This document shows, piece after piece, positions 15,533 through 23,693 of a stretch of DNA of 31,298 nucleotides. The stretch spans positions 1 to 31,298 of the IMG/VR virus record IMGVR_UViG_3300006926_002033; one strand, given 5' to 3'. Each line of letters opens with the position of its first letter. Position 1 is the stretch's first letter. The stretch is from a virus. The notes under the pieces are model-generated. The model ran no database searches, had not been told where the DNA came from, and worked only from the letters and a program-made list of their open reading frames with translations. Made by a program: the position numbers and the translations under genes.

Positions 15533-15856
15533 ATGAATGAAGTAGGAATATATATAGGATGCATCTGTGCTCTGTTGCTTATCTGTATTTTCTTGACAAA
15601 AAAGCTTTACGATTTTTCTATTGTAATACTCAATGTAGAGGAATCGCTAGAAGCGTCTCTTGATATTTTAGATGAAAAATATAAATCAATGAATAAAATA
15701 TTAGAAACACCAGTTTTTTTTGACTCTATTGAAGTGAGACAAGTTTTATCTGATATTCGTGATTGTCACAATGCTGTTCTTGTAGTTGCAAATAAATTAA
15801 CAAATAACATAGGACTAACAGGTGATATTAAAGAAACGAGTAAAGAAAGCAAGTAG
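15533..15856 (+). CDS. Small single-pass membrane protein, unknown function
   Basis: 107-residue protein with one strong hydrophobic segment near the N-terminus (about residues 5-21, IYIGCICALLLICIFL) followed by TKK, then a charged, probably helical domain. The short N-terminus and following lysines suggest a membrane anchor with a cytoplasmic helical tail. I do not recognise the family. It starts 8 bases after the glycosyltransferase stop and its last 35 bases overlap the GTG-started sigma-like gene, an unusually long overlap. Proteins of this plan are common hypothetical genes in T4-like phages. Confidence 0.72.
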   Translation: MNEVGIYIGCICALLLICIFLTKKLYDFSIVILNVEESLEASLDILDEKYKSMNKILETPVFFDSIEVRQVLSDIRDCHNAVLVVANKLTNNIGLTGDIKETSKESK

Positions 15857-16568
15857 CGGTACCAAAAAGCCAAAGAAAACATTGTACTTTGGTAAGGAAG
15901 CACATCAGGCCATAGTAGAGTATCAACAAGCAGAGAGCAGTGATGACAAGCATGAAATTTATGTGCACAGAATTCGAAATTCATTTGATAAGTTAACAGA
16001 AAATTTAATTTACATCCATGGGTTTTCAAGGGACAAGGAACACTTTAAGATACTTAAATCTGACTGTGTTTCTTTTTTATACGAAACATTAGAGAAGTTT
16101 GATAAAGATAGAGGGTCAAAGGCCTTCTCTTACTTTAACGTCTGCGCAAAGAATTTTCTAATAATAAGAAGTAAAAAATCAACAAAAAGCCGAAGAAGAA
16201 ATGTTAGCTTAGAAGACTTTACAAGTATGAGTGCATCAGAGAAAAAAGCCATAGAGAATTATAAAATAATTCCTGCGCAAGATGATATAATGGTCCGCCG
16301 CGAGGATAGGGTGATACTAAACGATATCCTGTTAAAAATAAACACACGCGTCAACAATCAGAATGAAAAACTGTGCATAGAAGCTATTATAAAAGTTTTT
16401 GAAAATATTGAAAATCTAGATTTTTTAAATAAACGTGCAATCTTTGTGTATCTAAGAGAGATCTCTGGGTTGAATCCTAAGCAGCTAAGTGTTGCCATAT
16501 CAAACATAAGAAAGTATTATAGAGAAATTGTCGGAAATGATGATTTTTACATGCTTTTCAAGACTTGA
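15822..16568 (+). CDS. Late-transcription sigma factor, gp55-like
   Basis: Likely a phage sigma factor directing host RNA polymerase to late promoters. A sigma region-2-like block is visible at about 75-128, especially LEKFDKDRGSKAFSYFNVCA and the following basic IRSKKSTKSRRR, the pattern seen in T4 gp55 relatives (FD..K...F.YF...). The C-terminal part (about 205-236, YLREISGLNPKQLSVAISNI) looks like a helix-turn-helix, which T4 gp55 lacks. At 248 residues it is longer than T4 gp55 (185). GTG start at 15822, with AGGA at 15811-15814 and no better in-frame ATG; this overlaps the upstream gene by 35 bases. Placement just before baseplate genes fits control of structural gene expression. Confidence 0.65.
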   Translation: MILKKRVKKASSGTKKPKKTLYFGKEAHQAIVEYQQAESSDDKHEIYVHRIRNSFDKLTENLIYIHGFSRDKEHFKILKSDCVSFLYETLEKFDKDRGSKAFSYFNVCAKNFLIIRSKKSTKSRRRNVSLEDFTSMSASEKKAIENYKIIPAQDDIMVRREDRVILNDILLKINTRVNNQNEKLCIEAIIKVFENIENLDFLNKRAIFVYLREISGLNPKQLSVAISNIRKYYREIVGNDDFYMLFKT

Positions 16569-16576
16569 GGAAAGAA

Positions 16577-16930
16577 ATGAAAAAGGATGTCAAGACCCTC
16601 ACACAGACAGAAAAAAAGTTACAAGATTTTGCAGACTTGTTGGACTCGCTTAGCAACGCAGAAGATAAGAAAAAATTATTGTGGCGCGAAGCATACCAGA
16701 ATGCGCTGGAAGACAGGGAGAGCGCTAATATTTTAGTGACAGACCTATTGCTTCAGATAAGAGGTAATATCACAAATCATCAAACATACGGTTCAACAAT
16801 GTCAAAGTATCTAGAGAGAATGGCAAAATCAAATGATCAGATACTAAAACTAGCAGAGTTAATTGCAAAGGAACAGGAAGGATTAAACGTAGTTTCTGCC
16901 GACGATATATTTAATGAAATAGGCGGTTAA
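16577..16930 (+). CDS. Small helical protein of unknown function
   Basis: 117-residue, highly charged, probably all-helical protein. Notable stretches are KKLLWREAYQNALEDRESAN, then YGSTMSKYLERMAKSNDQIL and a C-terminal VVSADDIFNEIGG. I do not recognise it with certainty. Because it follows the sigma-like gene directly and ends 2 bases before the gp5-like gene, a late-transcription accessory role (comparable in position to a co-activator) or a baseplate-assembly helper are the two ideas, both inferred only from position. ATG 16577 is chosen because AGGAAAG (16568-16574) is adjacent; the TTG at 16565 would lie before that site. Confidence 0.72.
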   Translation: MKKDVKTLTQTEKKLQDFADLLDSLSNAEDKKKLLWREAYQNALEDRESANILVTDLLLQIRGNITNHQTYGSTMSKYLERMAKSNDQILKLAELIAKEQEGLNVVSADDIFNEIGG

Positions 16931-16932
16931 TT

Positions 16933-18717
16933 ATGGCAAATGGGTCAAATAGTGACGGAGTTGATCCCCGTCATTTCAAAGGTACCTCACCCGGTGTGCT
17001 TCATCCTAAACCTACGGGTGTGCAGAGCGGTCAGACATCGCAGTCACGAAGCTACAATTTTTTGACTGCAATTGTTAAAGAAGTGATATCAAACCCTGAA
17101 GAGCTATTTTTAGATAGAATAGCTCATGCTTCATCAGGCGATCCAGTTGAGAATCCAGCCGGCGATATCTCTGTGAAGCAGCAGCTAAGAGGCGCCTCAG
17201 GTGATCTTATCAGTATAGCGAATAAAGAGTGGGCCCCGTATGTTCCAATAAACTCAATCATCGCGCATATCATCGATGATCAAGCGGCCCCAGGTGCCGC
17301 GAAAGATGTCATTTGTTTTCCATTTTTTCCACCGCACCTATCACTTCCAGTAAAACCTGGTGAGTATGTGTGGCTAATTCAGGAGGATAACAAGGGTTCT
17401 GATGTCTACTACTGGATGTGCAGGAAGGTTGGAATAAGACAGGTAGATGACATTAATCTTACACACTTAGAACGACAAAATGATGTAATCGACGCGTATA
17501 GAGCTTGGGAGAAGGGAACACCTCTCTCTGATGATAAAGTAGGTACGGTATCTGCATTTGAGAAAGCAACCGACGGTACCGGCTTAGAATCTGGTACTTC
17601 TTTTACTGAGATACACAGAACTTCCATAGCATTCAAGGAAGAGTTCACAGGTGAGCCTGTGCCACGACACGCGAAGGACTGTGCTGACTTACTTCTGCAA
17701 GGGTCAAATAATGCACACATTATGTTAGGCACTGAAAAGTTTACAATTCCTGAGGAAAATGAGAAGGACGACAGGGAACTAGCGCCATTTGAACCCACAA
17801 GAATGACTGGTGAGGCAAAGGTCGGCGCGCTAACAAAAAGAAAACCGCTGTCACCTGAAATTGACTTATGCGTAGGCAGAAAGATCGGTGATCTTTTAGA
17901 CTTTGCTGCAAAGACAAAGGATGACATGCCAGCACTGGGATTATCTGAGAGCATGGCCGTGATGATAGGGGCCAGACCGACATCTGAAATTGACCTGCAC
18001 CACATGGAAGTGGATAAGACACAGGAGGTCCAGGATAAGTTTGTAAAGGACAAGACAGTTAAAGAGTTTATTGACTTCAATGCGTTGAACTGCTTAGGTA
18101 GGATATATATGACGAACTCAATTGACATAGACAGAACATTTGGGTTTGTCATGAATGAGAATATCGTAGCTCGACCGGATACTAGCGGAGGTGCTGAAGG
18201 CTTCATCGGTCTAGATCCTAATGAGCGAGATGATGAGAACTCAGCAGACTTAGACGTAACGGGTGATCAAGGGTACCCTTCAGAGCTAGTTGAAAGCATG
18301 AACTATGGAGCCATCGCAATTTACTCAACCAACTTAAGGCTACGTTCAGATGCAACGACAAAAATTTATAATAGCCTCGGCAAGAGCATGATCACGATGA
18401 CACCGCAAGGGGACATCTTCCTTCAGGCCAACACAGACGGCGGCGCAAAGATAATCCTTGAGGCTGATGGGAACATTCGTATAGTTCCAGGTGAGAACGG
18501 CCTTGTGAAGATAGGTGAGGACCTGAAAACAGAGGACGAGGAAAATGCTGGAATGAGGCCAGTGTGTGGCGCGATAACAGCAACTTCCTATGATCCAGCA
18601 CCCGGTAGAAATGGACCATCGCTGATGGCACCCGGATTAGTCACAGGTGCTGCAGGCGGAGTTGAGCAAGGTGCCGGAGGCACCGGTGTCCTTGCGTCTA
18701 ATGTGATACTAAAGTAG
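16933..18717 (+). CDS. gp5: Baseplate spike protein, gp5-like OB-fold with beta-helix-like tail
   Basis: Predicted trimeric puncturing spike at the baseplate centre. Residues about 100-170 match the gp5/VgrG OB-fold: VPINSIIAHIIDDQAAPGAA, then CFPFFPPHLSLPVKPGEYVW and SDVYYWMCRKVG. Near the C-terminus (about 455-535) are repeats resembling the spike stem: STNLRLRSDATTKIYNSLG, MITMTPQGDIFLQAN and LEADGNIRIVPGENGLVKIG. The 594-residue length is near T4 gp5 (575), but I see no lysozyme domain in the middle; that part (about 180-450) is acidic with no recognised enzyme motif. AGGCGG upstream supports ATG 16933, 2 bases after the preceding stop. It is the first gene of the baseplate block, and base composition is clearly more G+C-rich than the sugar island. 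Confidence 0.75.
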   Translation: MANGSNSDGVDPRHFKGTSPGVLHPKPTGVQSGQTSQSRSYNFLTAIVKEVISNPEELFLDRIAHASSGDPVENPAGDISVKQQLRGASGDLISIANKEWAPYVPINSIIAHIIDDQAAPGAAKDVICFPFFPPHLSLPVKPGEYVWLIQEDNKGSDVYYWMCRKVGIRQVDDINLTHLERQNDVIDAYRAWEKGTPLSDDKVGTVSAFEKATDGTGLESGTSFTEIHRTSIAFKEEFTGEPVPRHAKDCADLLLQGSNNAHIMLGTEKFTIPEENEKDDRELAPFEPTRMTGEAKVGALTKRKPLSPEIDLCVGRKIGDLLDFAAKTKDDMPALGLSESMAVMIGARPTSEIDLHHMEVDKTQEVQDKFVKDKTVKEFIDFNALNCLGRIYMTNSIDIDRTFGFVMNENIVARPDTSGGAEGFIGLDPNERDDENSADLDVTGDQGYPSELVESMNYGAIAIYSTNLRLRSDATTKIYNSLGKSMITMTPQGDIFLQANTDGGAKIILEADGNIRIVPGENGLVKIGEDLKTEDEENAGMRPVCGAITATSYDPAPGRNGPSLMAPGLVTGAAGGVEQGAGGTGVLASNVILK

Positions 18718-18726
18718 GAGTGTATT

Positions 18727-19728
18727 ATGGGAGCATTAAAAGATGTAGGTGCAATTGGTGATGAGGCTGAGGACTCTTACGATCAATTCAGGGCCGCTAC
18801 ACAGCAGACGCTGATAGACGGATACGCTTACGTAATTCCGGGACTTGAAGCTTCATCAGTGCCTATACCTCTGCATGAGGATGAAGGCGGCCTCCCAGAG
18901 CCAGTCAGGCTTGCAGCTGCTGGCATACTGACCACACACTACGATGACTTCGATGCTATGTGGGGAGACATGTACTTCAAAACAATGGAAGCTATTGATG
19001 ATAACTTCCCGTCGGCAGGCATGCCACCTGTTACTCCGCTTATCGATCCAACAGTGCCACTTATTCCTATACTCACATTGGATCTAGGTATCCCGGACCT
19101 CCCTGAGTGGCTTCTTAAGCACCTCCCTCCGCTAATGATTAATCCAACCTGGCCACCTGATTTTTTGGCTGCAGTGACTAAGGCATTGGCTTGTGAGCCA
19201 AAAGATCTTGCAAATATGTTAGTTGATATGGACAAAGACGGCGTCGTAGAGGCAGATAGAGTTATTGAGGCATTTGAAGCAATCTGTCCGATTACGATAC
19301 CCACGATTACTATTCCTCCCATTCCGCCCCCGCCATTCCCGTGGGCATTCAACTTTGCTCCTGTTCCATCGATAGGCTTCCTCATTCCAAACTGGGAGTG
19401 GCCGAATCTTAATTTTTCGTTTTCATTGCTCTTAGAAATTGTTATAAAAGCAGGAATTAAATTTGGAGCAGCGATACCAGAGCTTATCTTAAAGATAGTC
19501 AACGGGATCGAAGAATTTCTTATTGCTTGTGTAATGTTTTTGATAGAAACTATTATCGCTATGATCATGGAGGTCATGGCATTTTTATTGAAGATGGTCA
19601 CATATGTAGCAGGTCTTATGACATTTCTTGCAAAAATAATTCCCGGTATGATAGTCGCAATTCTCGGTTGGGCCTTAGGAACCGGCATGATAGCTTACAT
19701 AGCCGCTGGCTACTTTGATTTAATCTAA
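18727..19728 (+). CDS. Proline-rich phage protein with very hydrophobic C-terminus
   Basis: 333 residues, family not recognised. The N-terminal ~90 residues are acidic and helical. Residues 100-210 are proline-rich, with PPIPPPPFPW near 197-206. An EF-hand-like loop DMDKDGVVEADR (167-178) has D, D, D, G at the expected places but R instead of E at the last ligand position. From about 233 to 330 the protein is almost continuous hydrophobic helix-like sequence (LLLEIVIKAG, FLIACVMFLIETIIAMIM, IIPGMIVAILGWALG), enough for several membrane spans. It lies between the gp5-like spike and gp25, with GGAG at 18717-18720 before the ATG. A baseplate hub, tail-tip or membrane-entering protein are plausible; none is proven. 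Confidence 0.75.
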   Translation: MGALKDVGAIGDEAEDSYDQFRAATQQTLIDGYAYVIPGLEASSVPIPLHEDEGGLPEPVRLAAAGILTTHYDDFDAMWGDMYFKTMEAIDDNFPSAGMPPVTPLIDPTVPLIPILTLDLGIPDLPEWLLKHLPPLMINPTWPPDFLAAVTKALACEPKDLANMLVDMDKDGVVEADRVIEAFEAICPITIPTITIPPIPPPPFPWAFNFAPVPSIGFLIPNWEWPNLNFSFSLLLEIVIKAGIKFGAAIPELILKIVNGIEEFLIACVMFLIETIIAMIMEVMAFLLKMVTYVAGLMTFLAKIIPGMIVAILGWALGTGMIAYIAAGYFDLI

Positions 19729-19786
19729 CAGCCACATTGAACTTATTTTACAGGTGTATATTTATAGATGCGGAGAATAATGTAAC

Positions 19787-20308
19787 ATGAGTGATGCAAC
19801 AAATGCAACAGTCTCGAAGTTTAGCTTTAAGAGCGTGGGCAACGTCGTTACTGCTAGAAAGTTTGATAATACTTCTACTATAGCATCGTTAGAAAGAAGT
19901 ATCGGTATTATTACACCTATCAGGCAGAGTGGTAAGGGTGAAATATTTGACATGCACACAGACGTCAGAGAGCAGTTAAAGGATAATTTAAAGAATCTCA
20001 TCATGACTAACCAGGGTGAACGACTATGTCGTCATGCTTTCGGTGCAAACTTAAAAAGTGTGCTTTACGATTACACAAAAGAGAAGGAGTATATAAATTT
20101 AGTCTCAGGATTGATAAGGCAGGCAACTGAGCAATCTATGCCTGCGCTTGATATCACAGAGGTTGAGGTGCTTGTTTTGAATAATCTTGAGAAGAATAAT
20201 GCAAACTTAGCAGGCTTGGCAAAATTAAAGTTAAGAGTAATTTTTTCTGTGCCGAGTATTCGTATAGAAAATTTAGGCGTTGAAGTTGAAATGTTTATCG
20301 GAGGATAA
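19787..20308 (+). CDS. gp25: Baseplate wedge protein gp25-like (GPW/gp25 family)
   Basis: Small baseplate wedge component that joins the wedge to the sheath and hub in contractile tails. The GPW/gp25 core is at about 55-100: MHTDVREQLKDNLKNLIMTN followed by QGERLCRHAFGANL, matching the family pattern of a helix ending in NPGERL. The 173-residue length is longer than T4 gp25 (132) because of an N-terminal extension of about 45 residues. The gene follows a 58-base gap; GGAG at 19772-19775 is 11 bases before the ATG, a longish spacing, and no better start exists (an ATG at 19780 runs into a stop). Position immediately before gp6 is as in T4. Confidence 0.9.
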   Translation: MSDATNATVSKFSFKSVGNVVTARKFDNTSTIASLERSIGIITPIRQSGKGEIFDMHTDVREQLKDNLKNLIMTNQGERLCRHAFGANLKSVLYDYTKEKEYINLVSGLIRQATEQSMPALDITEVEVLVLNNLEKNNANLAGLAKLKLRVIFSVPSIRIENLGVEVEMFIGG

Positions 20309-20314
20309 TTTAAA

Positions 20315-22159
20315 TTGGCAAGAAATATTAAAAAAGAAGTAGCAAAGCACAAGGATATATCGTATACAAATCGTGACTTTGACAGTATTAGGAATGAGCT
20401 AAAAAGATACACAGCTACACACTTTAATCAAAATATTGTTGATATAAGTGATGCATCGTTAGCGGGCCTTCTAATTGACCTTGCTGCGTATGTGGGTGAT
20501 GTGATGTCGTACTACATAGACCATCAGTTTAATGAGACATCAATTGAGACAGCAATTGAGACTGAGAATATTGAGAGGTTCATTAGAGAGGCCGGCGTTG
20601 AAGTAGCTGGTCCGTCACCTGCACTTTGTGAGGTGACATTCAGAATTAGAGTTCCTGCAACGCTTAATAATGGTGAGTACTCTCCGAATAGTGTGTATCT
20701 ACCTGTAATTAAATCAGGGTCAGTTGTCTCGTCAACAACAGGTGTTGACTTTGAGTTACTTGATGATGTTGACTTTTCAGAAACTGACGCAGATGATGAG
20801 CTAGTTGCAACATTCAGGATTGGCCAGCTATCCGGATCAACACCTCTTAACTTTATTTTAGAAGCGACAGGTGTGTGCACAAGTGCAAAGTCAAAGACAG
20901 ATTCATTTCCAATAGGCGATACTGTTGAACCGTTTAGAAAAATTACATTGACAAAGACCGATGTCACAGAGCTAGTGTCTGTCTACGATAACGATGGCGA
21001 CAATTACTATGAGGTGAGTTCTCTGACCCAGGATACTGTTTTCAAACGTCATGCGAATAGTAGACAAGATGCAGAGTACGCTCCCGAGCGCCTGCAGATT
21101 CTTCATGCGCCGAAGCGATTTGTCAAATTTAGAACATCAACAACAGGAAAGACAACGATAAGATTCGGCTCCGGTGATGAGACAAAGTTCGATGAAGACA
21201 TAATCCCAGATCCTTCAGATCACGCAGTCACGCTTTACGGTGATAGGGAGACATCAACAAAGATCACGATTGATCCTAACAGTTTCCTGGAGACACAGAC
21301 ATTAGGCATCTCTCCTAGAAATACAACAATAACAGTGAACTACAGATATGGTGGAGGTCTAAAGCATAATGTGGGAGCTGGTTTACTAAATTCTGTAAAG
21401 ACGTTGATCACGTCTTTTGGAACAGCAACACCAACATCCGTCGCATCATCAATCAGAGCGTCGACAACTGTGATCAATCAACAGCCAGCAGCAGGCGGAG
21501 AGGATGAGCCAACGCTAGAAGAGTTAAGAAATATCGCGCTGTTCAATAGAAACTCACAGAACAGGGTCGTCACTAGAGAGGATCTCATAGCAAGAGTGTA
21601 CGGAATGCCAACTAACTTTGGAAGAGTATTCAGAGTGTCTGTAAGAGATAATCCAAATAATCCACAAGCTGCACAACTTCACATAATTTCTAGAAATTCT
21701 AATGGAAAATTAATACTGTCGCCTGACACTCTAAAGGAAAACTTAGGCTTCTATTTGAGCCAGTTTAGAATAGTATCTGATGCGATAGACGTTCTCGATG
21801 CAGCTATAATTAATATAGGAATAAACTATTCAGTCACAGTTGATGCAGATAGGAATTCGAATACAGTTTTGAATATCATTAATGCTAAATTAGGAAAATA
21901 CTTTAATATAAAAAATTGGCAGATTGATCAGCCTGTTATCACCGGCGAGCTTGAAAATATCGTGCTAAATACTGCCGGCGTAGTTTCAATTGTGGAGTTT
22001 TCAATAGTTGGTAAGTCAGGAGTAATTGATGACTTGGTTTATACTGATGTCTCATATGATCCAAGAAGATACATGGATAGAGGGTATCTATTTCCACCAC
22101 GAGGTGGAATGATAGAGCTCAAGTATCCTAATGACGACATTGTCGGGAGTGTTACATAA
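20315..22159 (+). CDS. gp6: Baseplate wedge protein gp6-like (baseplate J family)
   Basis: Major structural wedge protein of the contractile-tail baseplate. The N-terminus has the gp6 signature DISYTNRDFDSIRNELKRY (14-32) and SDASLAGLLIDLAAYVGDVM (45-64) followed by YYIDHQFNE. The C-terminal half contains the baseplate-J core: NRVVTREDLIARVYGMPTNF, then a domain with LNIINAKLGKYFNIKNWQID and PVITGELENIV. At 614 residues it is close to T4 gp6 (660). It uses a TTG start at 20315, supported by GGAGG at 20300-20304 and by the conserved N-terminus, with no in-frame ATG until about 45 codons further on. The stop overlaps the next ATG (TAATG). Confidence 0.92.
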   Translation: MARNIKKEVAKHKDISYTNRDFDSIRNELKRYTATHFNQNIVDISDASLAGLLIDLAAYVGDVMSYYIDHQFNETSIETAIETENIERFIREAGVEVAGPSPALCEVTFRIRVPATLNNGEYSPNSVYLPVIKSGSVVSSTTGVDFELLDDVDFSETDADDELVATFRIGQLSGSTPLNFILEATGVCTSAKSKTDSFPIGDTVEPFRKITLTKTDVTELVSVYDNDGDNYYEVSSLTQDTVFKRHANSRQDAEYAPERLQILHAPKRFVKFRTSTTGKTTIRFGSGDETKFDEDIIPDPSDHAVTLYGDRETSTKITIDPNSFLETQTLGISPRNTTITVNYRYGGGLKHNVGAGLLNSVKTLITSFGTATPTSVASSIRASTTVINQQPAAGGEDEPTLEELRNIALFNRNSQNRVVTREDLIARVYGMPTNFGRVFRVSVRDNPNNPQAAQLHIISRNSNGKLILSPDTLKENLGFYLSQFRIVSDAIDVLDAAIINIGINYSVTVDADRNSNTVLNIINAKLGKYFNIKNWQIDQPVITGELENIVLNTAGVVSIVEFSIVGKSGVIDDLVYTDVSYDPRRYMDRGYLFPPRGGMIELKYPNDDIVGSVT

Positions 22160-23682
22160 TGTACAGAATACTGTCTGCATCGCATGACAATTACATAACT
22201 GATAAGATAATCAATAATTCTTTTAGAGCTAAGGATGCAAATGCAGGTCAAGCTGGAACACTTGATCTTTTTAAGATCTGTAACGAGACATCCTTAACAG
22301 GTTCGAAGGAACAAATTGAATTATCTAGAATTTTAATAAAGTTTGATTTAACTCCTGTAACAACAATGCAAGATAACGCAAAAATTGACGTAAATAGTAG
22401 TAATTTCAAGTGTATATTAAAACTCCATGATGTGTATGGTGGCCAAACGACTCCTTCTAATTTTCACATTATTGTTTTTCCATTAACGCAAAAGTTTGAT
22501 GAAGGCAGTGGGTATGATGTGTCTCAGTTTGAAGACATAGACTCATCAAACTTCATAACAGCATCAGTTACATCAGGCACACCTGTGCTGTGGAACCGGC
22601 AAGGTGCTTTGGCATCAGGAAGCTTAGGTGACTCAGGAATTGATGTGATTGTAAGCGGAGCGCTTGCAGGGCCTTCGGGAACAGAGACAGTCGCGATAGC
22701 ACAACAGCAGTATTTTGAGAACGGAGAAGACGACCTATACGTTGATGTGACAAAATTTGTATCAGGTGTGTACTCATCGCAGATAACAAATCATGGATTT
22801 TTAATTGCATATTCTGGAAGCTATGAACAAAATGATAAGACATATTACGTTAAAAGATTCGCGTCAAGAAATGTCTCCAACACAGCAATTCGACCAAAGC
22901 TCATAATAAAGTATGACGATAGCGTGCATGACAATCATTCAGATTTTATATTTGATGTAACTTCGTCAATCTATCTGAATAATTTTCATTATAGTGATAC
23001 AGCAAATATACTGTCGGGCGCAGGTGCTACAGCGTTAACAGGAAATGAGTGTATGGAAGTAAAGATCGAAAGTGGAAGCTTCAAGAAGTCATTTAATGTA
23101 TCGCAGGCTCTCCGAGGTGTCAACAGAATGACAGGGATGTACTCAGCTTCATTCGCTATTAGCAGCTTTGAGTCGACACTAAGAGATGACTTGTTATACT
23201 CAGGTAGCATCACGTTCAGAGAGGTATGGGGATCTACAGACGGAACTGTTTCTTTTCTTTCATCTTCTTTGACGATTAATAACAATAGTAGACTTGCATT
23301 CGAGAGTAAGCATCAAAATTTACTTGTTTCTCTGCTAAACCTAAGAGAGTCTTATAAAGTGGGTGATGTTGTTAAGATAAGAGTGTTCTCAGAGGACAGA
23401 AACAGATCCGTTGTTTTTAAGAAGCTCCCAATTGAAAATACTAGTCAGGTATATCATGAGATGTATTTTAGAGTAAGAGATTTTCAAACCGATGATATTA
23501 TCATACCTTTCGATACGACAAATAAGTCAACAAGGCTTTCAACAGATTCATCTGGTATGTATTTTGAGTTTTACGTTGATTCACTACCAAGAGGTAGGAC
23601 ATATGTCTTTGATTTTTTGATCAAGAAAAATGGGTTTGATACAATCATAACTGATGCAGCATCCAAATTTAGGGTTGAGTAG
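22159..23682 (+). CDS. Structural protein with DNRLRE/CBM96-like beta domain
   Basis: 507 residues, probably virion-associated. The N-terminal ~255 residues resemble the DNRLRE or CBM96-type carbohydrate-binding fold: SRILIKFDLTPV (56-67), IVFPLTQKFDEGSGYDVSQF (105-124), a tryptophan in VLWNRQGA (143-150), and TYYVKRFASRNVSNTAIRPK with LIIKYDD (228-254), the characteristic ending of that domain. The second half (about 260-507) is beta-rich with no recognised family; it contains a segment ending DFLIKKNGFDTI. It begins in the gp6 stop (TAATG) and precedes the LamG proteins, so a baseplate-rim or fibre-attachment role is likely. The domain call rests on pattern, not on a search. Confidence 0.72.
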   Translation: MYRILSASHDNYITDKIINNSFRAKDANAGQAGTLDLFKICNETSLTGSKEQIELSRILIKFDLTPVTTMQDNAKIDVNSSNFKCILKLHDVYGGQTTPSNFHIIVFPLTQKFDEGSGYDVSQFEDIDSSNFITASVTSGTPVLWNRQGALASGSLGDSGIDVIVSGALAGPSGTETVAIAQQQYFENGEDDLYVDVTKFVSGVYSSQITNHGFLIAYSGSYEQNDKTYYVKRFASRNVSNTAIRPKLIIKYDDSVHDNHSDFIFDVTSSIYLNNFHYSDTANILSGAGATALTGNECMEVKIESGSFKKSFNVSQALRGVNRMTGMYSASFAISSFESTLRDDLLYSGSITFREVWGSTDGTVSFLSSSLTINNNSRLAFESKHQNLLVSLLNLRESYKVGDVVKIRVFSEDRNRSVVFKKLPIENTSQVYHEMYFRVRDFQTDDIIIPFDTTNKSTRLSTDSSGMYFEFYVDSLPRGRTYVFDFLIKKNGFDTIITDAASKFRVE

Positions 23683-23693
23683 TGGTAGTTTAA

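Noticed and set aside
17409-18206. Long open frame (265 codons) on the minus strand opposite the spike gene
   Set aside because: It lies wholly within a well-supported + strand gene, has serine/proline-rich low-information sequence with no recognised motif, and no minus-strand neighbours.
18939-19688. Long open frame (249 codons) on the minus strand opposite the hydrophobic protein gene
   Set aside because: The + strand gene has a ribosome site and fits the operon; the minus frame is an isoleucine-rich mirror of the hydrophobic codons.
19759-19766. TATAAATA (T4 late promoter sequence) on the minus strand in the gap before gp25
   Set aside because: It points away from gp25 and there are no minus-strand genes; an 8-base A/T match is expected by chance here.
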